Origin: Paenibacillus glycinis
GTDB lineage: Bacteria; Bacillota; Bacilli; Paenibacillales; Paenibacillaceae
Direction of reading: 5' to 3'
DNA: 64,000 nt
NCBI RefSeq assembly: GCF_009909185.1
Contig: NZ_JAAAMV010000003.1
Span: forward strand, 186,001 to 250,000
Below the pieces are notes generated by a model. The model made no database searches and was not told the origin of the DNA. It saw only the letters and a list, made by a program, of their open reading frames with translations. Shown in pieces: positions 42,018-50,924 of this stretch; the first letter of the stretch is position 1, and each line of letters begins with the position of its first letter. Both the position numbers and the translations under genes were made by a program.

Positions 42018-42045
42018 AGACCCGATCGCTCGGGTCTCCGTTTTT
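42018..42045 (+). terminator. Plus-oriented terminator between two minus-strand genes
   Basis: AGACCCGA - TCGC - TCGGGTCT followed by CCGTTTTT on the plus strand. The minus strand has no U-run after the hairpin. Both flanking genes are on the minus strand, so it either blocks antisense transcription or acts as an intercistronic stem. Confidence 0.6.
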
Positions 42046-42051
42046 CTTTAC

Positions 42052-45000
42052 TTAACGCGCTGCGCGGCGCAGCAGATTGACGAGCATTTGGGCCGCTTCC
42101 GCGCGCGTCGCCGAGCCTTTCGGCTTGAACAATCCGGCGGCGTCGCCCTGGATCAGGCCGTTCGCGTACGCGAGCGCGACGGCGTCCGCCGCCCAGCTGC
42201 TGATGGCCGCGTCATCCTTGAAGGCCGACGCCTGCGCAGCCGAAGCGGTTACGCCCAACTGCTTGAAAGCATTCGCCAATATGACCGCCATCTCCTCCCT
42301 GGAGATGGTTTTGTTCGGCGCGAACGTATCGGCGCCGATGCCTTGAATGAGCTTATGTTCGTAAGCGGCCGCGACATCGGACGCGTACCACGCGTTCGCG
42401 GGCACGTCCTTGAAGCCGGACGAACCGGATGCCTTCACTCCGAGCGCGTGCACGAGCATCGCCGTGAATTCGGCGCGGGTCACCGGCTTGTTCGGCGCGA
42501 ACGTCGTCGCCGTGACGCCCGTGACGAATTGCTTCGCCGCCAGCTCTTCGATCGCGCCGCGCGCCCAGTGCGATGCGCCGACGTCCGCGAAGGCTTTATG
42601 CACTTCCAGCACGCCGTATTTGCTGAAATGGGATACCTTCGCCACCAGCTTGCCGTTCGCGCGCTCAGCCGGAACATAGGTCAGGCTGCCGTCGTCCGCG
42701 ATGTAGTACACATTCGTCACATGCGGATCGGCATTCGCGTTCACGTCGAACGTCAGCGTAATCGGCGCGTTGAACGTCGAGAGCAGCGCAGGCTTGCCTC
42801 CCTTCGGCGTGATCGACAGCGTGAGGTCGTACACCGTACCGGCCGCGCGAACTTCCATGCCGGTTTCCGCGTGGACGGCGCCGGGCAGCGCGTTCGCGCC
42901 GATCGGCTTCAACGTCAGCGTGAATTGCGCGTCGGACAGCTGTTCGCTGCCGACGAGCCCGGCCAGCTGCTGCAGCACGGCCGGCGGGATCGAGACCTTG
43001 CCGTGCGAGCCCGCAAGCTCGAGCGTGCGGGTCGCGCCGTCGCCGCTCAGCATGCTGCCCGGCATGACGGCCGCCTCGCTGTCCTGAATCGGCAGCGTGA
43101 CGACGCCGTTCACCGGCGCCGGAATGTCCTCCGGCTTGAAGGTCACGGCATTCGGCGCTGCCGGCAGATCCGTGTCCGAGTCGCCGACAGGCACCGCGCC
43201 GCCGGGAGCGCCGCCGCCGCCCGGAATGCCTCCGCCCGGGCTGCCTCCGCCCGGATTGCTTCCATTACCGTTATCGGCCGAAACCATGAAGGAATTCGAC
43301 ACGATGGCCTCCTCGTTCGGCCCGACAGGCTGGCGGTACGTGATGGAGTACGTGCCGGGCGCCAGGGTCTTTGTGATTTCATTACCCTCTGGCCAATTGT
43401 AAGCAATAGATTCGTATACCTTGCTTCCCATGCTGTTCTTGATCGTGACGATACCGGGAACGAGCGAATCAAACCCGTCCCTCGCATTCTTAACAGATGT
43501 GTTTTGCAGTTCCAAGTCTCCGCTGAGTAGTTCAGGGTTGACATTTAGAACGGTTTGCCCGTATGCCTTGTGCGGGCTGACAAGTAGCGAGGAGTTCGCG
43601 ACATCAATGTGACCACTATACGGAACGGTAGTATCTTCGTCCATATCATAGGCGCTCCTTGTAAGCCAATCTTGTTCCCATGGCACCTCATCCGAACTTT
43701 GCGTGTTCATGACGAAGAAAAATCGCTGCTTGCCTGGACTGACATAGGCCTTGTCCATAAAACGATGAAACGAATAGCTGTAACCATTTTGGCCGGAACC
43801 CTCGATACGGACATCGAAGGCTGTAAACGGTCGATTTCCTTGGAGCTGCAGCAGGTGCATGCCCGGATTGGTAACCGACCATTTCCCCGTCGCGGAATCA
43901 ACGTGTACGTCCCTCCTTAAGCTGTACGCGGTAGAGGCTCCGTCCCATCCATTGATGACAAGACCAAAATCTTGCGGATTCATCAAGATTTTACCATACG
44001 TTAAAGTACCGTTGAACCAATCAGTAACATTTACCTGCGTACGGTACGATTTCCCATATCCGGGAACCGGAAACTCGATCTCCGTCCTGTCGATCTGCAG
44101 TTTATTCGGTAAATCATTGGTTTTCGGCTGAATGATCCCTGCGGAAGACGCAGCGTCGATCTGCTTCAAATTCTTGAGCTCGGCGCCTGTCAAAACCAAT
44201 TGACGATAGTAAACGACATTCCCTATAGATGAAGAATTTAAGTTCAAAACGACATGCAGGGCATACTTCCGGTCGGAAGCCAGATCCAGATCGATTGGAA
44301 GCTTTAATATTCCTTGATCGACCCAGATATAACCAAGGGATTCCGTACCTTGTAAAGACTGGAGGTTTGCTTCCCCGTAATTATTCGCGAGACGGTACCC
44401 CGCGGGCAGCGAGATCGGAATTTGTTTGTAATATTCGCTGTAATCGCTAATCGATAGATTGGCTTGCCCAGTCAGCTTGACGACATCCGTCGGAAAGTTC
44501 TGATGCGTAAGTTTCAGTGCGAACTCGCCTGCGTTCATCAAGAGATTCGCTTGTACCAGCACGGGCGATTGCGATGGCAGCTTATCCCCGAAAGCTTGAT
44601 TGGACGAGTCGTACAATTGATAGTCGAGTACGGATCCGGCTGCCATCGCCGAACCTTGGTTAGCGGCTGCGGCAACCGCCTCGTAGATGAATCCGTTCTC
44701 CCCGTCGGTCTGAACCGTCATGTTCTGGTTCTTCCCGGCGTTATCCACCATGAATTGAACTCCCGACGCATCCACGCTGTCCGCGATCTTCGCTACCGCC
44801 GCGTTCGCTACGTCGATCAAGGCGTTATCGAATTGATCCCTATAATCGGTATAGACGCGGCGATTGACTACGCCAACAGCGAAGAATTGTTGCTCCGACC
44901 GCTTATTGACGAAGTCGCGGCCGACCTCGAGCGAGACATCCCGATTCGCAGCCGTCAGCGATTTCGCAAACGTGTACCGATAGCCTTCGGATTCAACGTA

Positions 45001-47004
45001 ATACGTAGCCGTTAGATCCATTCCCTTACTCACCAAATAGCGATGTGCGTAACGCGCGTCTTGCGTTAACCTCCCATTGATGTCCACCCTGCCGTTATCC
45101 AGCGACGAGGCGGGTTTAATCTCGATCGTCTCGCCGTTCAAGTCAACCGTTTGCGCACCTGCTGCAGGATTGGCGACTCCGGACAGGAGGTATCCGGTAT
45201 CGTTGGCGGTATCGTACAATTTCGTGATCATGGAAATCGGATTGTCGGACTGTACATAAAGCTCAGCCTGATGATTGTCGCCGAACAAGGTCAGCATAGG
45301 CCAAGCGGACAATTGATTCCGGTCGTCAAGTACGTTGAAGAACAGCTCGTCGCCCGATTTTGCCTGAATCGCCTTCACCGTAATATGCTTCAATTCGGTG
45401 CTGTTAAATTGAATGTCGCGATCTTCGCGAGACACGGCGCGGTGATAGACGACCTCGTGTCCTCCATCCGAAGAGTCGCCGACGATTTCTAGTTCGTAAT
45501 TGCGCCCTTTCAGCAAATCGTTATACGGGATAACGATCATTCCGCTATCGGACATATCCGTGTCATAAGTAAGAACCGTTCGATAAACCGTACCGTCATT
45601 CATCCCGTCATTCCATGGCGGGAGCTTCTCGAATAGATAAACATGCCCGTTCGCCAGCGGTTGGCCGGCTTCGTTTTGGGCATGAACGACCAGCCCCTTT
45701 CCTTCATAGCTGTCGCTGATAACGAACGGTTTTGTTACGATAATCGGCTGATCAAAGCCCGTCAGCGAAAGTTCCATCGTATAGGATCCGTCTTTAAGCG
45801 GAGGCGCAAACGATTGATCGATGCAGCACCAGCCGTACATATCTTTCTCTACTGCGGCATTACCTTGAACGTCCGACACTTTAACATGCAGGTCAGGTAT
45901 TTCCGAGCCAATGTTTCCGTCAGAAAAAAAAGCATAATTCAACTTAAATGCCCCGCTGGTCACGGCAACATCGGCCTTGATACGATCCGGAGATAGATTC
46001 AAAGCGGAGATCGATGCCTGCGGTTGACGATCAATGACCAGCACAGGGACTTCTTTGGGATTGAATGCGTCGTCGTTCCATGAAACAATGCGTTCGCCCC
46101 CTTCAACGTCATAGCGCTGAACTAAATCAAGCCGATATATACCGTTTGAAGCGATCAATTGATGAACGACGCTGAGTGAGGCTCCCCCACCTTCCCGCGA
46201 CAAATTGAATCCTACGAAGGTCTCGGGTACTTGGGTTGTAGATGCCGCGTTCACGTCGTCTTCATTAAAGGTAAACACTGTGCCCGGTGTAACTTCAAGC
46301 GTTTTGTTTAGAAAATAACCTTTTGAGTCCTTCGTCCCCGTTAAACTTAATTCAAGCTTGCCGGGCTTCGTCAAAATCGAGCATTGCAATAGATTGTCGT
46401 ATTCGTCGTCAACTACTTCGGCGAATTCGCCATGATGAATGATGAGCTGCCGTTCATTCCAATTTGCCGACACGTTCACGTCGAGCGGAACTTCCACCGC
46501 TTCTTCATCGATCTTCCACTCATTCAGCGAAGAAAGCTGCTCCGCGGTCATCGTTCTCTCGTCGATATAGAGAAGTGATTTGCCAGTCGCTCGTTGCATA
46601 TACCGCACGGCCAGATCAATGGTGATCAATTTTCCCGAAGGGGCCGTAAGTTCCCCCAAATCAAATGCGTCGCCGAAAATAAATGACTTTATCTTCTTGC
46701 TGCCATCATCATCGGTATAACTTGCGTTCCCGTTATTAATATAACTAATTTCATACCCGTCGATCGTCTCCATCTGAATCGTCCTAAGGTCCGCTGTCGC
46801 CGATTGGCCCTCAGCTCCCGCATCGGTTTTCTGGCCATCCCCCGGCAGCGGAAGCGCCTGTCCGGCCGAATTATCGGCGGTCTGCTGCTGCCCTGATGGA
46901 GCAGCCGAGCCCCCGTCCCCTTGCTCCGCATGCGATCGCGCCGGCATCGCAAGCGCGAATACGATTACGAAACTGATGATGCCCGCCATCCATCGTCTTA
47001 ACAT
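42052..47004 (-). CDS. Large SLH-domain cell-surface protein
   Basis: A 1650-residue exported protein; the ATG at 47004 has GGGAG nine bases upstream. Signal peptide about residues 1-27 ('MLRRWMAGIISFVIVFALAMPARSHA'). Then about 1200 residues of beta-rich sequence without a domain I can name, a Gly/Pro hinge ('GGGSPGGGIPGGGGAPGG', about 1235-1255), a further beta domain, and three C-terminal SLH motifs (about 1475-1645: 'AFADVGASHWARGAIEELA', 'FKDVPANAWYASDVAAAYEH', 'FKDDAAISSWAADAVALAYA') that bind pyruvylated cell-wall polymer. The N-terminal two thirds is visibly less GC-rich than the SLH end, which suggests a mosaic origin. Function of the outer part unknown. Confidence 0.88.
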   Translation of the reverse strand: MLRRWMAGIISFVIVFALAMPARSHAEQGDGGSAAPSGQQQTADNSAGQALPLPGDGQKTDAGAEGQSATADLRTIQMETIDGYEISYINNGNASYTDDDGSKKIKSFIFGDAFDLGELTAPSGKLITIDLAVRYMQRATGKSLLYIDERTMTAEQLSSLNEWKIDEEAVEVPLDVNVSANWNERQLIIHHGEFAEVVDDEYDNLLQCSILTKPGKLELSLTGTKDSKGYFLNKTLEVTPGTVFTFNEDDVNAASTTQVPETFVGFNLSREGGGASLSVVHQLIASNGIYRLDLVQRYDVEGGERIVSWNDDAFNPKEVPVLVIDRQPQASISALNLSPDRIKADVAVTSGAFKLNYAFFSDGNIGSEIPDLHVKVSDVQGNAAVEKDMYGWCCIDQSFAPPLKDGSYTMELSLTGFDQPIIVTKPFVISDSYEGKGLVVHAQNEAGQPLANGHVYLFEKLPPWNDGMNDGTVYRTVLTYDTDMSDSGMIVIPYNDLLKGRNYELEIVGDSSDGGHEVVYHRAVSREDRDIQFNSTELKHITVKAIQAKSGDELFFNVLDDRNQLSAWPMLTLFGDNHQAELYVQSDNPISMITKLYDTANDTGYLLSGVANPAAGAQTVDLNGETIEIKPASSLDNGRVDINGRLTQDARYAHRYLVSKGMDLTATYYVESEGYRYTFAKSLTAANRDVSLEVGRDFVNKRSEQQFFAVGVVNRRVYTDYRDQFDNALIDVANAAVAKIADSVDASGVQFMVDNAGKNQNMTVQTDGENGFIYEAVAAAANQGSAMAAGSVLDYQLYDSSNQAFGDKLPSQSPVLVQANLLMNAGEFALKLTHQNFPTDVVKLTGQANLSISDYSEYYKQIPISLPAGYRLANNYGEANLQSLQGTESLGYIWVDQGILKLPIDLDLASDRKYALHVVLNLNSSSIGNVVYYRQLVLTGAELKNLKQIDAASSAGIIQPKTNDLPNKLQIDRTEIEFPVPGYGKSYRTQVNVTDWFNGTLTYGKILMNPQDFGLVINGWDGASTAYSLRRDVHVDSATGKWSVTNPGMHLLQLQGNRPFTAFDVRIEGSGQNGYSYSFHRFMDKAYVSPGKQRFFFVMNTQSSDEVPWEQDWLTRSAYDMDEDTTVPYSGHIDVANSSLLVSPHKAYGQTVLNVNPELLSGDLELQNTSVKNARDGFDSLVPGIVTIKNSMGSKVYESIAYNWPEGNEITKTLAPGTYSITYRQPVGPNEEAIVSNSFMVSADNGNGSNPGGGSPGGGIPGGGGAPGGAVPVGDSDTDLPAAPNAVTFKPEDIPAPVNGVVTLPIQDSEAAVMPGSMLSGDGATRTLELAGSHGKVSIPPAVLQQLAGLVGSEQLSDAQFTLTLKPIGANALPGAVHAETGMEVRAAGTVYDLTLSITPKGGKPALLSTFNAPITLTFDVNANADPHVTNVYYIADDGSLTYVPAERANGKLVAKVSHFSKYGVLEVHKAFADVGASHWARGAIEELAAKQFVTGVTATTFAPNKPVTRAEFTAMLVHALGVKASGSSGFKDVPANAWYASDVAAAYEHKLIQGIGADTFAPNKTISREEMAVILANAFKQLGVTASAAQASAFKDDAAISSWAADAVALAYANGLIQGDAAGLFKPKGSATRAEAAQMLVNLLRRAAR

Positions 47005-47055
47005 CAAATTATGCTCCCGTCGTCCAAAAAATTAGGTATCAAATTGCTACGGTGC

Positions 47056-47061
47056 ATTATA
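47056..47061 (-). promoter_or_regulatory. Extended -10 promoter of the SLH protein gene
   Basis: On the minus strand TGCTATAAT, an extended -10 element, about 50 bases upstream of the ATG at 47004. The -35 is poor, as usual with extended -10 promoters. Confidence 0.5.
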
Positions 47062-47181
47062 GCATCCGGCTTGGCCATTCAATTGTCGATTTATGTCGAT
47101 TCACGAAAAATTTAAATTAAGACGCACCTATCGGCTACTTCCTAAGTCCCCCTATGTATGCTGTGTCCGGCGAATAAATAG

Positions 47182-47214
47182 AAAAAGCTGCCGGATGCTC
47201 GGCAGCACATTTTT
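47182..47214. terminator. Bidirectional terminator after the FMN reductase gene
   Basis: GCTGCCG / CGGCAGC stem with AAAAA on one side and TTTTT on the other. It ends the minus-strand unit at 47244. Confidence 0.75.
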
Positions 47215-47243
47215 CACGCCTCACTATGCCAGTTCCGTCCCCG

Positions 47244-47819
47244 TTAATCCAAGGTCTGAACTTGATCGATCCACAGGCTGAATCGCTGTACGTAGCGCTT
47301 CAAATACTTGCGGGTCGTTTCGTCCGTCAATAGGCGTCGCTCCGCATCCACTTTATCCATCACTTGCGAAATGTACATTTTCTCAAAAGGAAGCACGTGG
47401 GCGCGAATTGCTTCTAACGTCTGTCTTATCTGCTGCTGCGACAGGATCGTGCCCTTGACGCCCGGCGTCGCGCCTACCAGCCCGGTCGGCTTTCCGCGAA
47501 GCGCGGCGGTCTTGCCCGGCGTCGAGGCCCAATCCAGCGCGTTCTTCAATACGCCGGGAATGCCCGAGTTGTATTCAGGGCTAACGATCATGATGCCGTC
47601 GACCCGTGCAATCGCTTCGCGGAAGCGCCGGACAGGCTCAGGGCCGTCCCCATGATCCAGGTCTTCGTTATACAGGGGGAGCTCCGCCAAGGAGATCGAC
47701 TCGAACGCGATGGATTCTTCCAACTCGGGTATAGCTGCGGCAATCATGCGGTTGAACGAATGTTCTCTTAAACTTCCGACGATCAGTCCTACCTTTTTCG
47801 TTCGATTGTCAGGCGCCAT
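47244..47819 (-). CDS. NADPH-dependent FMN reductase family protein
   Basis: A 191-residue flavodoxin-like protein. The start at 47819 (MAPDNRTKKVGLIVGSLREHSFNRMIAAAI) has GGGAGG upstream; a longer reading lacks a site. FMN loop GSLREHSFNR; 'DGIMIVSPEYNSGIPGVLKNALDWAS' is the second FMN contact and strongly diagnostic of the FMN_red family; 'GLVGATPGVKGTILSQQQIRQTLEAI' follows. Relatives reduce azo dyes, chromate or quinones. It follows DUF896 by about 63 bases on the same strand and may share its promoter. Confidence 0.92.
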   Translation of the reverse strand: MAPDNRTKKVGLIVGSLREHSFNRMIAAAIPELEESIAFESISLAELPLYNEDLDHGDGPEPVRRFREAIARVDGIMIVSPEYNSGIPGVLKNALDWASTPGKTAALRGKPTGLVGATPGVKGTILSQQQIRQTLEAIRAHVLPFEKMYISQVMDKVDAERRLLTDETTRKYLKRYVQRFSLWIDQVQTLD

Positions 47820-47882
47820 TTTTGTTTCCTCCCTTGAAGTATCTGTCATGCGTCATACAACGCTTACCTATTTATAACCGCA

Positions 47883-48104
47883 TCAGTCCAACCGGCCCTG
47901 CTCCCTTTTCAATTTTTCGGGAGTGACGTCGTCTCCGTTCGGATCGACAATGGTCACGTTCAAGAGCACGCTATTTATCGTGCCGCGGAATTGATGGAGA
48001 TACTCCCGACGAAGGCCGGCTTGTTCGGCTTTCTCCATTTCGCTCAAGCCTTGGTTTTTTTCTAGTTTAGAAAGCTCATTTATTCGTTTAAGCATGGTAC
48101 GCAT
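47883..48104 (-). CDS. DUF896 (YnzC) family protein
   Basis: A 73-residue protein. The ATG at 48104 (MRTMLKRINELSKLEKNQGLSEMEKAEQ) has AAGGGGG eight bases upstream. 'INELSKLEKNQGLSEMEKAEQAGLRREYLHQFRGTI' is the short helical hairpin of DUF896; in Bacillus such proteins (YnzC) sit in stress operons, but their biochemical role is unknown. Its promoter at 48206-48245 carries a palindrome. Confidence 0.9.
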   Translation of the reverse strand: MRTMLKRINELSKLEKNQGLSEMEKAEQAGLRREYLHQFRGTINSVLLNVTIVDPNGDDVTPEKLKREQGRLD

Positions 48105-48205
48105 GTACAAGTCCCCCTTAAGGTTTGTTGATCGTTCCCGCTGTCGCGCTTCAAACTGCGAAGCGACGTTTTCCGGTCATCGACAATTATGTCTTTAAAT
48201 TAATT

Positions 48206-48245
48206 ATCTTAAATTAAAGATATATGAATGATTTCCATTTGTCAA
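48206..48245 (-). promoter_or_regulatory. Promoter with palindromic operator for the DUF896/FMN reductase genes
   Basis: On the minus strand TTGACA, 17 bases, TATCTT. The inverted repeat ATCTT-AAATTA-AAGAT (48206-48221) covers the -10 box and a further half-site GTCTTTAAATTAAT lies next to it. Shape and position suggest a MarR-type repressor, but none is encoded nearby. Confidence 0.6.
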
Positions 48246-48351
48246 TGGGGGATCGAAGACATAGCGCGGATGTTAACCGTGTACATACTGCGTGCGCCAT
48301 GTCTTGACCACAAAGTTTGACGACTGGAGCCTCGATCCCCACTTGTCCCGT

Positions 48352-49233
48352 CTAGCCGAAATACCGATCGGAAAGAAGTTCGTTAAGCGTACGTCGAGCC
48401 TCATTCGTTTTTATCGGGTTGTTGCTTGCGTTGTCGGCAAGGGTAATCAGCGCTTTCCACAACGCCCATCCGCGCGCACGCGACCATGTAGCTTCATCGG
48501 CCATAATGCCCGCTCGGAAGGCAGCCCGGCTTTCCTCCGAAAACAACGTCCACGCAATCGTCAAATCGCATGCCGGATCGCCTACGGCCGCGCATCCGAA
48601 ATCGATAACCGCGCTTAAACGCCCTTCTTCTACTAACAGATTCGTTGGATGAACGTCTCCATGAATCCAAACCGGCTGGCGGCTCCACGTTGTTTTCGTG
48701 GCTGCTTCCCAAACGCCGGTTGCTGCCTTTGCATCGATCGTCGCGTCAAGGGCTTGAATTGCATGACGTGTCTGCTCGTCGTAAATGCTTGCCGGGCCGC
48801 CGCGATAAAAGTTATGGAGACCGGGCGGGGGGCCGCCGCTTGCCTCGATTTTTTGCAGCGCAGTCAGGAACTTCGCCAACTGATCCGCAAAATCATTCAG
48901 ATCCTCGATGCTTTCCACCGACGCATTCTCGCCATCAATCCAGCGATAGATCGACCAATGCCAAGCGTATTCACTGGAAGGCGCCCCCATCGCAAGAGGG
49001 GCGGGAATGGGCAGCGGCAGAGCGGAGGCGAATCGCGGTAACCATCGCTGCTCCTTTTCTACCTGCGCGGCATATCCTTCCGCGCTCGGCAGGCGCACGC
49101 TCATATCGCGACCAAGACGAAACGTTCTGTTGTCCCATCCGCTCATCTCCACCGGCCTGACCGGAAGGTGCGCCCATTGCGGAAATTGATCCGCGATCAA
49201 ACGCCTTACTAACGATACATCGATGTCCGCCAT
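48352..49233 (-). CDS. Aminoglycoside phosphotransferase (APH) family kinase
   Basis: A 293-residue protein-kinase-like enzyme. The ATG at 49233 has GGGGGATGATGGC upstream. 'VWIHGDVHPTNLLVEEGRLSAVIDFGCAAVGDPACDL' carries the catalytic HGDxHPxN and the metal-binding DFG-like motif. 'VRPVEMSGWDNRTFRLGRDMSVRLP' is the nucleotide-binding start. Such chromosomal members often phosphorylate small metabolites or antibiotics; the substrate cannot be assigned, and aminoglycoside resistance should not be assumed. It appears monocistronic. Confidence 0.9.
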   Translation of the reverse strand: MADIDVSLVRRLIADQFPQWAHLPVRPVEMSGWDNRTFRLGRDMSVRLPSAEGYAAQVEKEQRWLPRFASALPLPIPAPLAMGAPSSEYAWHWSIYRWIDGENASVESIEDLNDFADQLAKFLTALQKIEASGGPPPGLHNFYRGGPASIYDEQTRHAIQALDATIDAKAATGVWEAATKTTWSRQPVWIHGDVHPTNLLVEEGRLSAVIDFGCAAVGDPACDLTIAWTLFSEESRAAFRAGIMADEATWSRARGWALWKALITLADNASNNPIKTNEARRTLNELLSDRYFG

Positions 49234-49342
49234 GCCATCATCCCCCATCTATACTTGCTTTTGAGCTCGAAACTCTATGCCCGCGAATATCCCTCTACCT
49301 CTAATGTATCAAATACGCGGCCGTAAAACCGGAAGAAAACAA

Positions 49343-49465
49343 TTATAGCCAATAAATCCAACTCGCGACGATAACGAAACCAATCGCCCCGATAATGAGG
49401 TCAGCCTGCTGCGATGAAGAGGCGCGAATGTTCTTCCAACGCATCGTAACGAATTGAAAATGCAC
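49343..49465 (-). CDS. Small 40-residue membrane peptide with hairpin-enclosed start
   Basis: The GTG at 49465 follows AGGAGG by ten bases and opens a frame that starts MHFQFVTMRWKNIRASSS, contains one hydrophobic helix (LIIGAIGFVIVASW) and ends IYWL. The nearest other start (ATG 21 bases on) has no RBS. The start region is enclosed in a 9-bp perfect stem (49462-49499). Not recognised; coding status is uncertain. Confidence 0.4.
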   Translation of the reverse strand: MHFQFVTMRWKNIRASSSQQADLIIGAIGFVIVASWIYWL

Positions 49466-49499
49466 GAAACGAAGTCCTCCTCGGAACCTGTTTCGTGCA
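49462..49499 (-). promoter_or_regulatory. Hairpin enclosing RBS and start codon
   Basis: On the minus strand GCACGAAAC - 20-base loop with AGGAGG - GTTTCGTGC. The GTG start of the 40-residue frame lies in the 3' arm. No U-run follows, so this is not a terminator of ordinary type. It lies 25 bases after the GIY-YIG stop. Confidence 0.5.
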
Positions 49500-49524
49500 T
49501 TGATCTGACAGGCTGAGCCGCGTT

Positions 49525-49875
49525 TTACAGCACTCGCTCCGCATTGTATTTCGCTCTGAATTTATTGGCGATATAGATTTCGTAGATGGCGCGATCCAGC
49601 AGGCCTTCCACGAGGCAAACCTCGATTTTCGCGACTTCTTCTCGATGGTCCTTGATGGGCGATACCGTATCTTCAAAATGCTTTTTGATTCTCGGGCGCA
49701 GCTTTCTCGCTTTGCCGACGAACAGCAGTTCATCTTTACTGTTGTAAAACATGAAAATACCGCCGGTTTCCCGCGAAATCAAGTGAAAGTCGGTAAATCC
49801 GTAAATATGGCTTACCTGGGGATCACGCTGCTTGGTGATGGTAACGTCCGGTTTGGGTATCGTTATGTTGATCAC
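49525..49875 (-). CDS. GIY-YIG nuclease superfamily protein
   Basis: A 116-residue protein. The GIY-YIG core is recognisable in 'GGIFMFYNSKDELLFVGKARKLRPRIKKHF': variant GIF...FVG with the Arg in KLRPRI, and 'LDRAIYEIYIANKFRAKYN' supplies the Glu helix and Asn. This resembles the UvrC N-terminal nuclease domain as a free-standing protein. The start is a GTG with GAAGAGGA somewhat far upstream. Targets unknown. Confidence 0.8.
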   Translation of the reverse strand: MINITIPKPDVTITKQRDPQVSHIYGFTDFHLISRETGGIFMFYNSKDELLFVGKARKLRPRIKKHFEDTVSPIKDHREEVAKIEVCLVEGLLDRAIYEIYIANKFRAKYNAERVL

Positions 49876-50094
49876 GATCGATTCACGTCCTCTTCAATAG
49901 TAGGTCTATATCGTAACATGAATGTTCGCGTAAAACGAGTTCGGAGCCATTCGCGACCGCGCGAGGCATGGAAACAAAAAGAAGCAGGCGCATGGGCAAC
50001 TGCTACTTTTGGATGTTGGCGATCATATGGACGTCTGCTGCGTTGAGCGATTGAAGCCGTCTTGATCGCGGTGGCCGTTGTCGCTTCGCTTCTC

Positions 50095-50385
50095 TTATGC
50101 GCCCGCCTTCAATCTTCTCTCGAATACGAAAGGTCCGAGAGGCAGAAAAGCAGCGATGACGGCACCGACGATACGCAGCGGCTTCCAACGGAAAAGGATC
50201 GCCATCAGGACGATTCCGATCAGATAGAGCGAGAACAATAAACCGTGGATACCGCCTGTGACGGTTACGGCCTCCGGACGATCGCCGATGTATTTGAGCG
50301 GCATGGCGATGCATAACAGAAACAAGAACGAGGCGCCTTCCAAATAACTGATCCACCGAAAGTACTTCAAGGCTGATGTTTTCAT
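50095..50385 (-). CDS. DUF3817 family membrane protein
   Basis: A 96-residue protein with three helices. The ATG at 50385 has AAGGGGAG upstream. 'ALKYFRWISYLEGASFLFLLCIAMPLKYIGDRPEAVTVTGGIHGLLFSLYL' is the conserved part of DUF3817 ('SYLEGxSFLxLLxIAMPLKY ... GxxHGxLF'). 'LFRWKPLRIVGAVIAAFLPLGPFVFERRL' closes it. Function unknown. Confidence 0.9.
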   Translation of the reverse strand: MKTSALKYFRWISYLEGASFLFLLCIAMPLKYIGDRPEAVTVTGGIHGLLFSLYLIGIVLMAILFRWKPLRIVGAVIAAFLPLGPFVFERRLKAGA

Positions 50386-50534
50386 CGTTTCTCCCCTTCG
50401 CCGATTCGCGTGCTCTCTCATCAGTTTACCATGAAAGACAGCGAGATTTAACGTTCCGGCTTGTCGGAAATAGGGCGAAAACGGTACAACCTTCTAAAGC
50501 GACGCCGAGTATGCCTGCCGTTCGCCGATCGTAG

Positions 50535-50825
50535 CTAATCGATAAATCTGCAGACATAGTTGGTTCCTGTCAACGGGAGCGGTTCCCGATTGAGCCGCAG
50601 CTCGACCAGCGTTGTCGTGAACGGATAAAAAAACTTCACGTCGCTTGCGCCAAGAAGACTGGATAGATCAAGCCTAGCATGCCATGTTCCTTCCTTTTGA
50701 AAGGCATCCATCAGCGTATTCGGGTCGTACTGATAACCTGGTTCCGGCCCATACGGTACGCAGACGTCCGTTGCCGACGCCTGCGCGGCGACCGGCGCGG
50801 ATGCCGCCAATTGCGATGCGTTCAT
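50535..50825 (-). CDS. Hypothetical protein
   Basis: A 96-residue frame starting MNASQLAASAPVAAQASATD. The first 20 residues look like the end of a signal peptide or a linker; the rest ('PYGPEPGYQYDPNTLMDAFQKEGTW' ... 'LVELRLNREPLPLTGTNYVCRFID') has protein-like composition. There is no good RBS before the ATG. A different frame just upstream (MIPFLAVLVSPMPLP) looks like a signal peptide start, so the gene may be frameshifted. Not recognised. Confidence 0.4.
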   Translation of the reverse strand: MNASQLAASAPVAAQASATDVCVPYGPEPGYQYDPNTLMDAFQKEGTWHARLDLSSLLGASDVKFFYPFTTTLVELRLNREPLPLTGTNYVCRFID

Positions 50826-50924
50826 ATCGGATGATATCGCGCAGGAAGCGGCATGGGCGAGACGAGAACAGCCAAAAAAGGAATCATTGATTTAACCCGC
50901 CAAGGTTCGGTTAGTCATAACATG

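Noticed and set aside
48352-49233. Antibiotic-resistance gene call for the APH-type kinase
   Set aside because: Only the general kinase motifs are visible; chromosomal APH-fold proteins have many substrates, so resistance is not supported.
49462-49499. Ordinary terminator for the GIY-YIG gene
   Set aside because: No U-run follows the stem on the minus strand, and the RBS and GTG sit inside it; listed as a regulatory hairpin instead.
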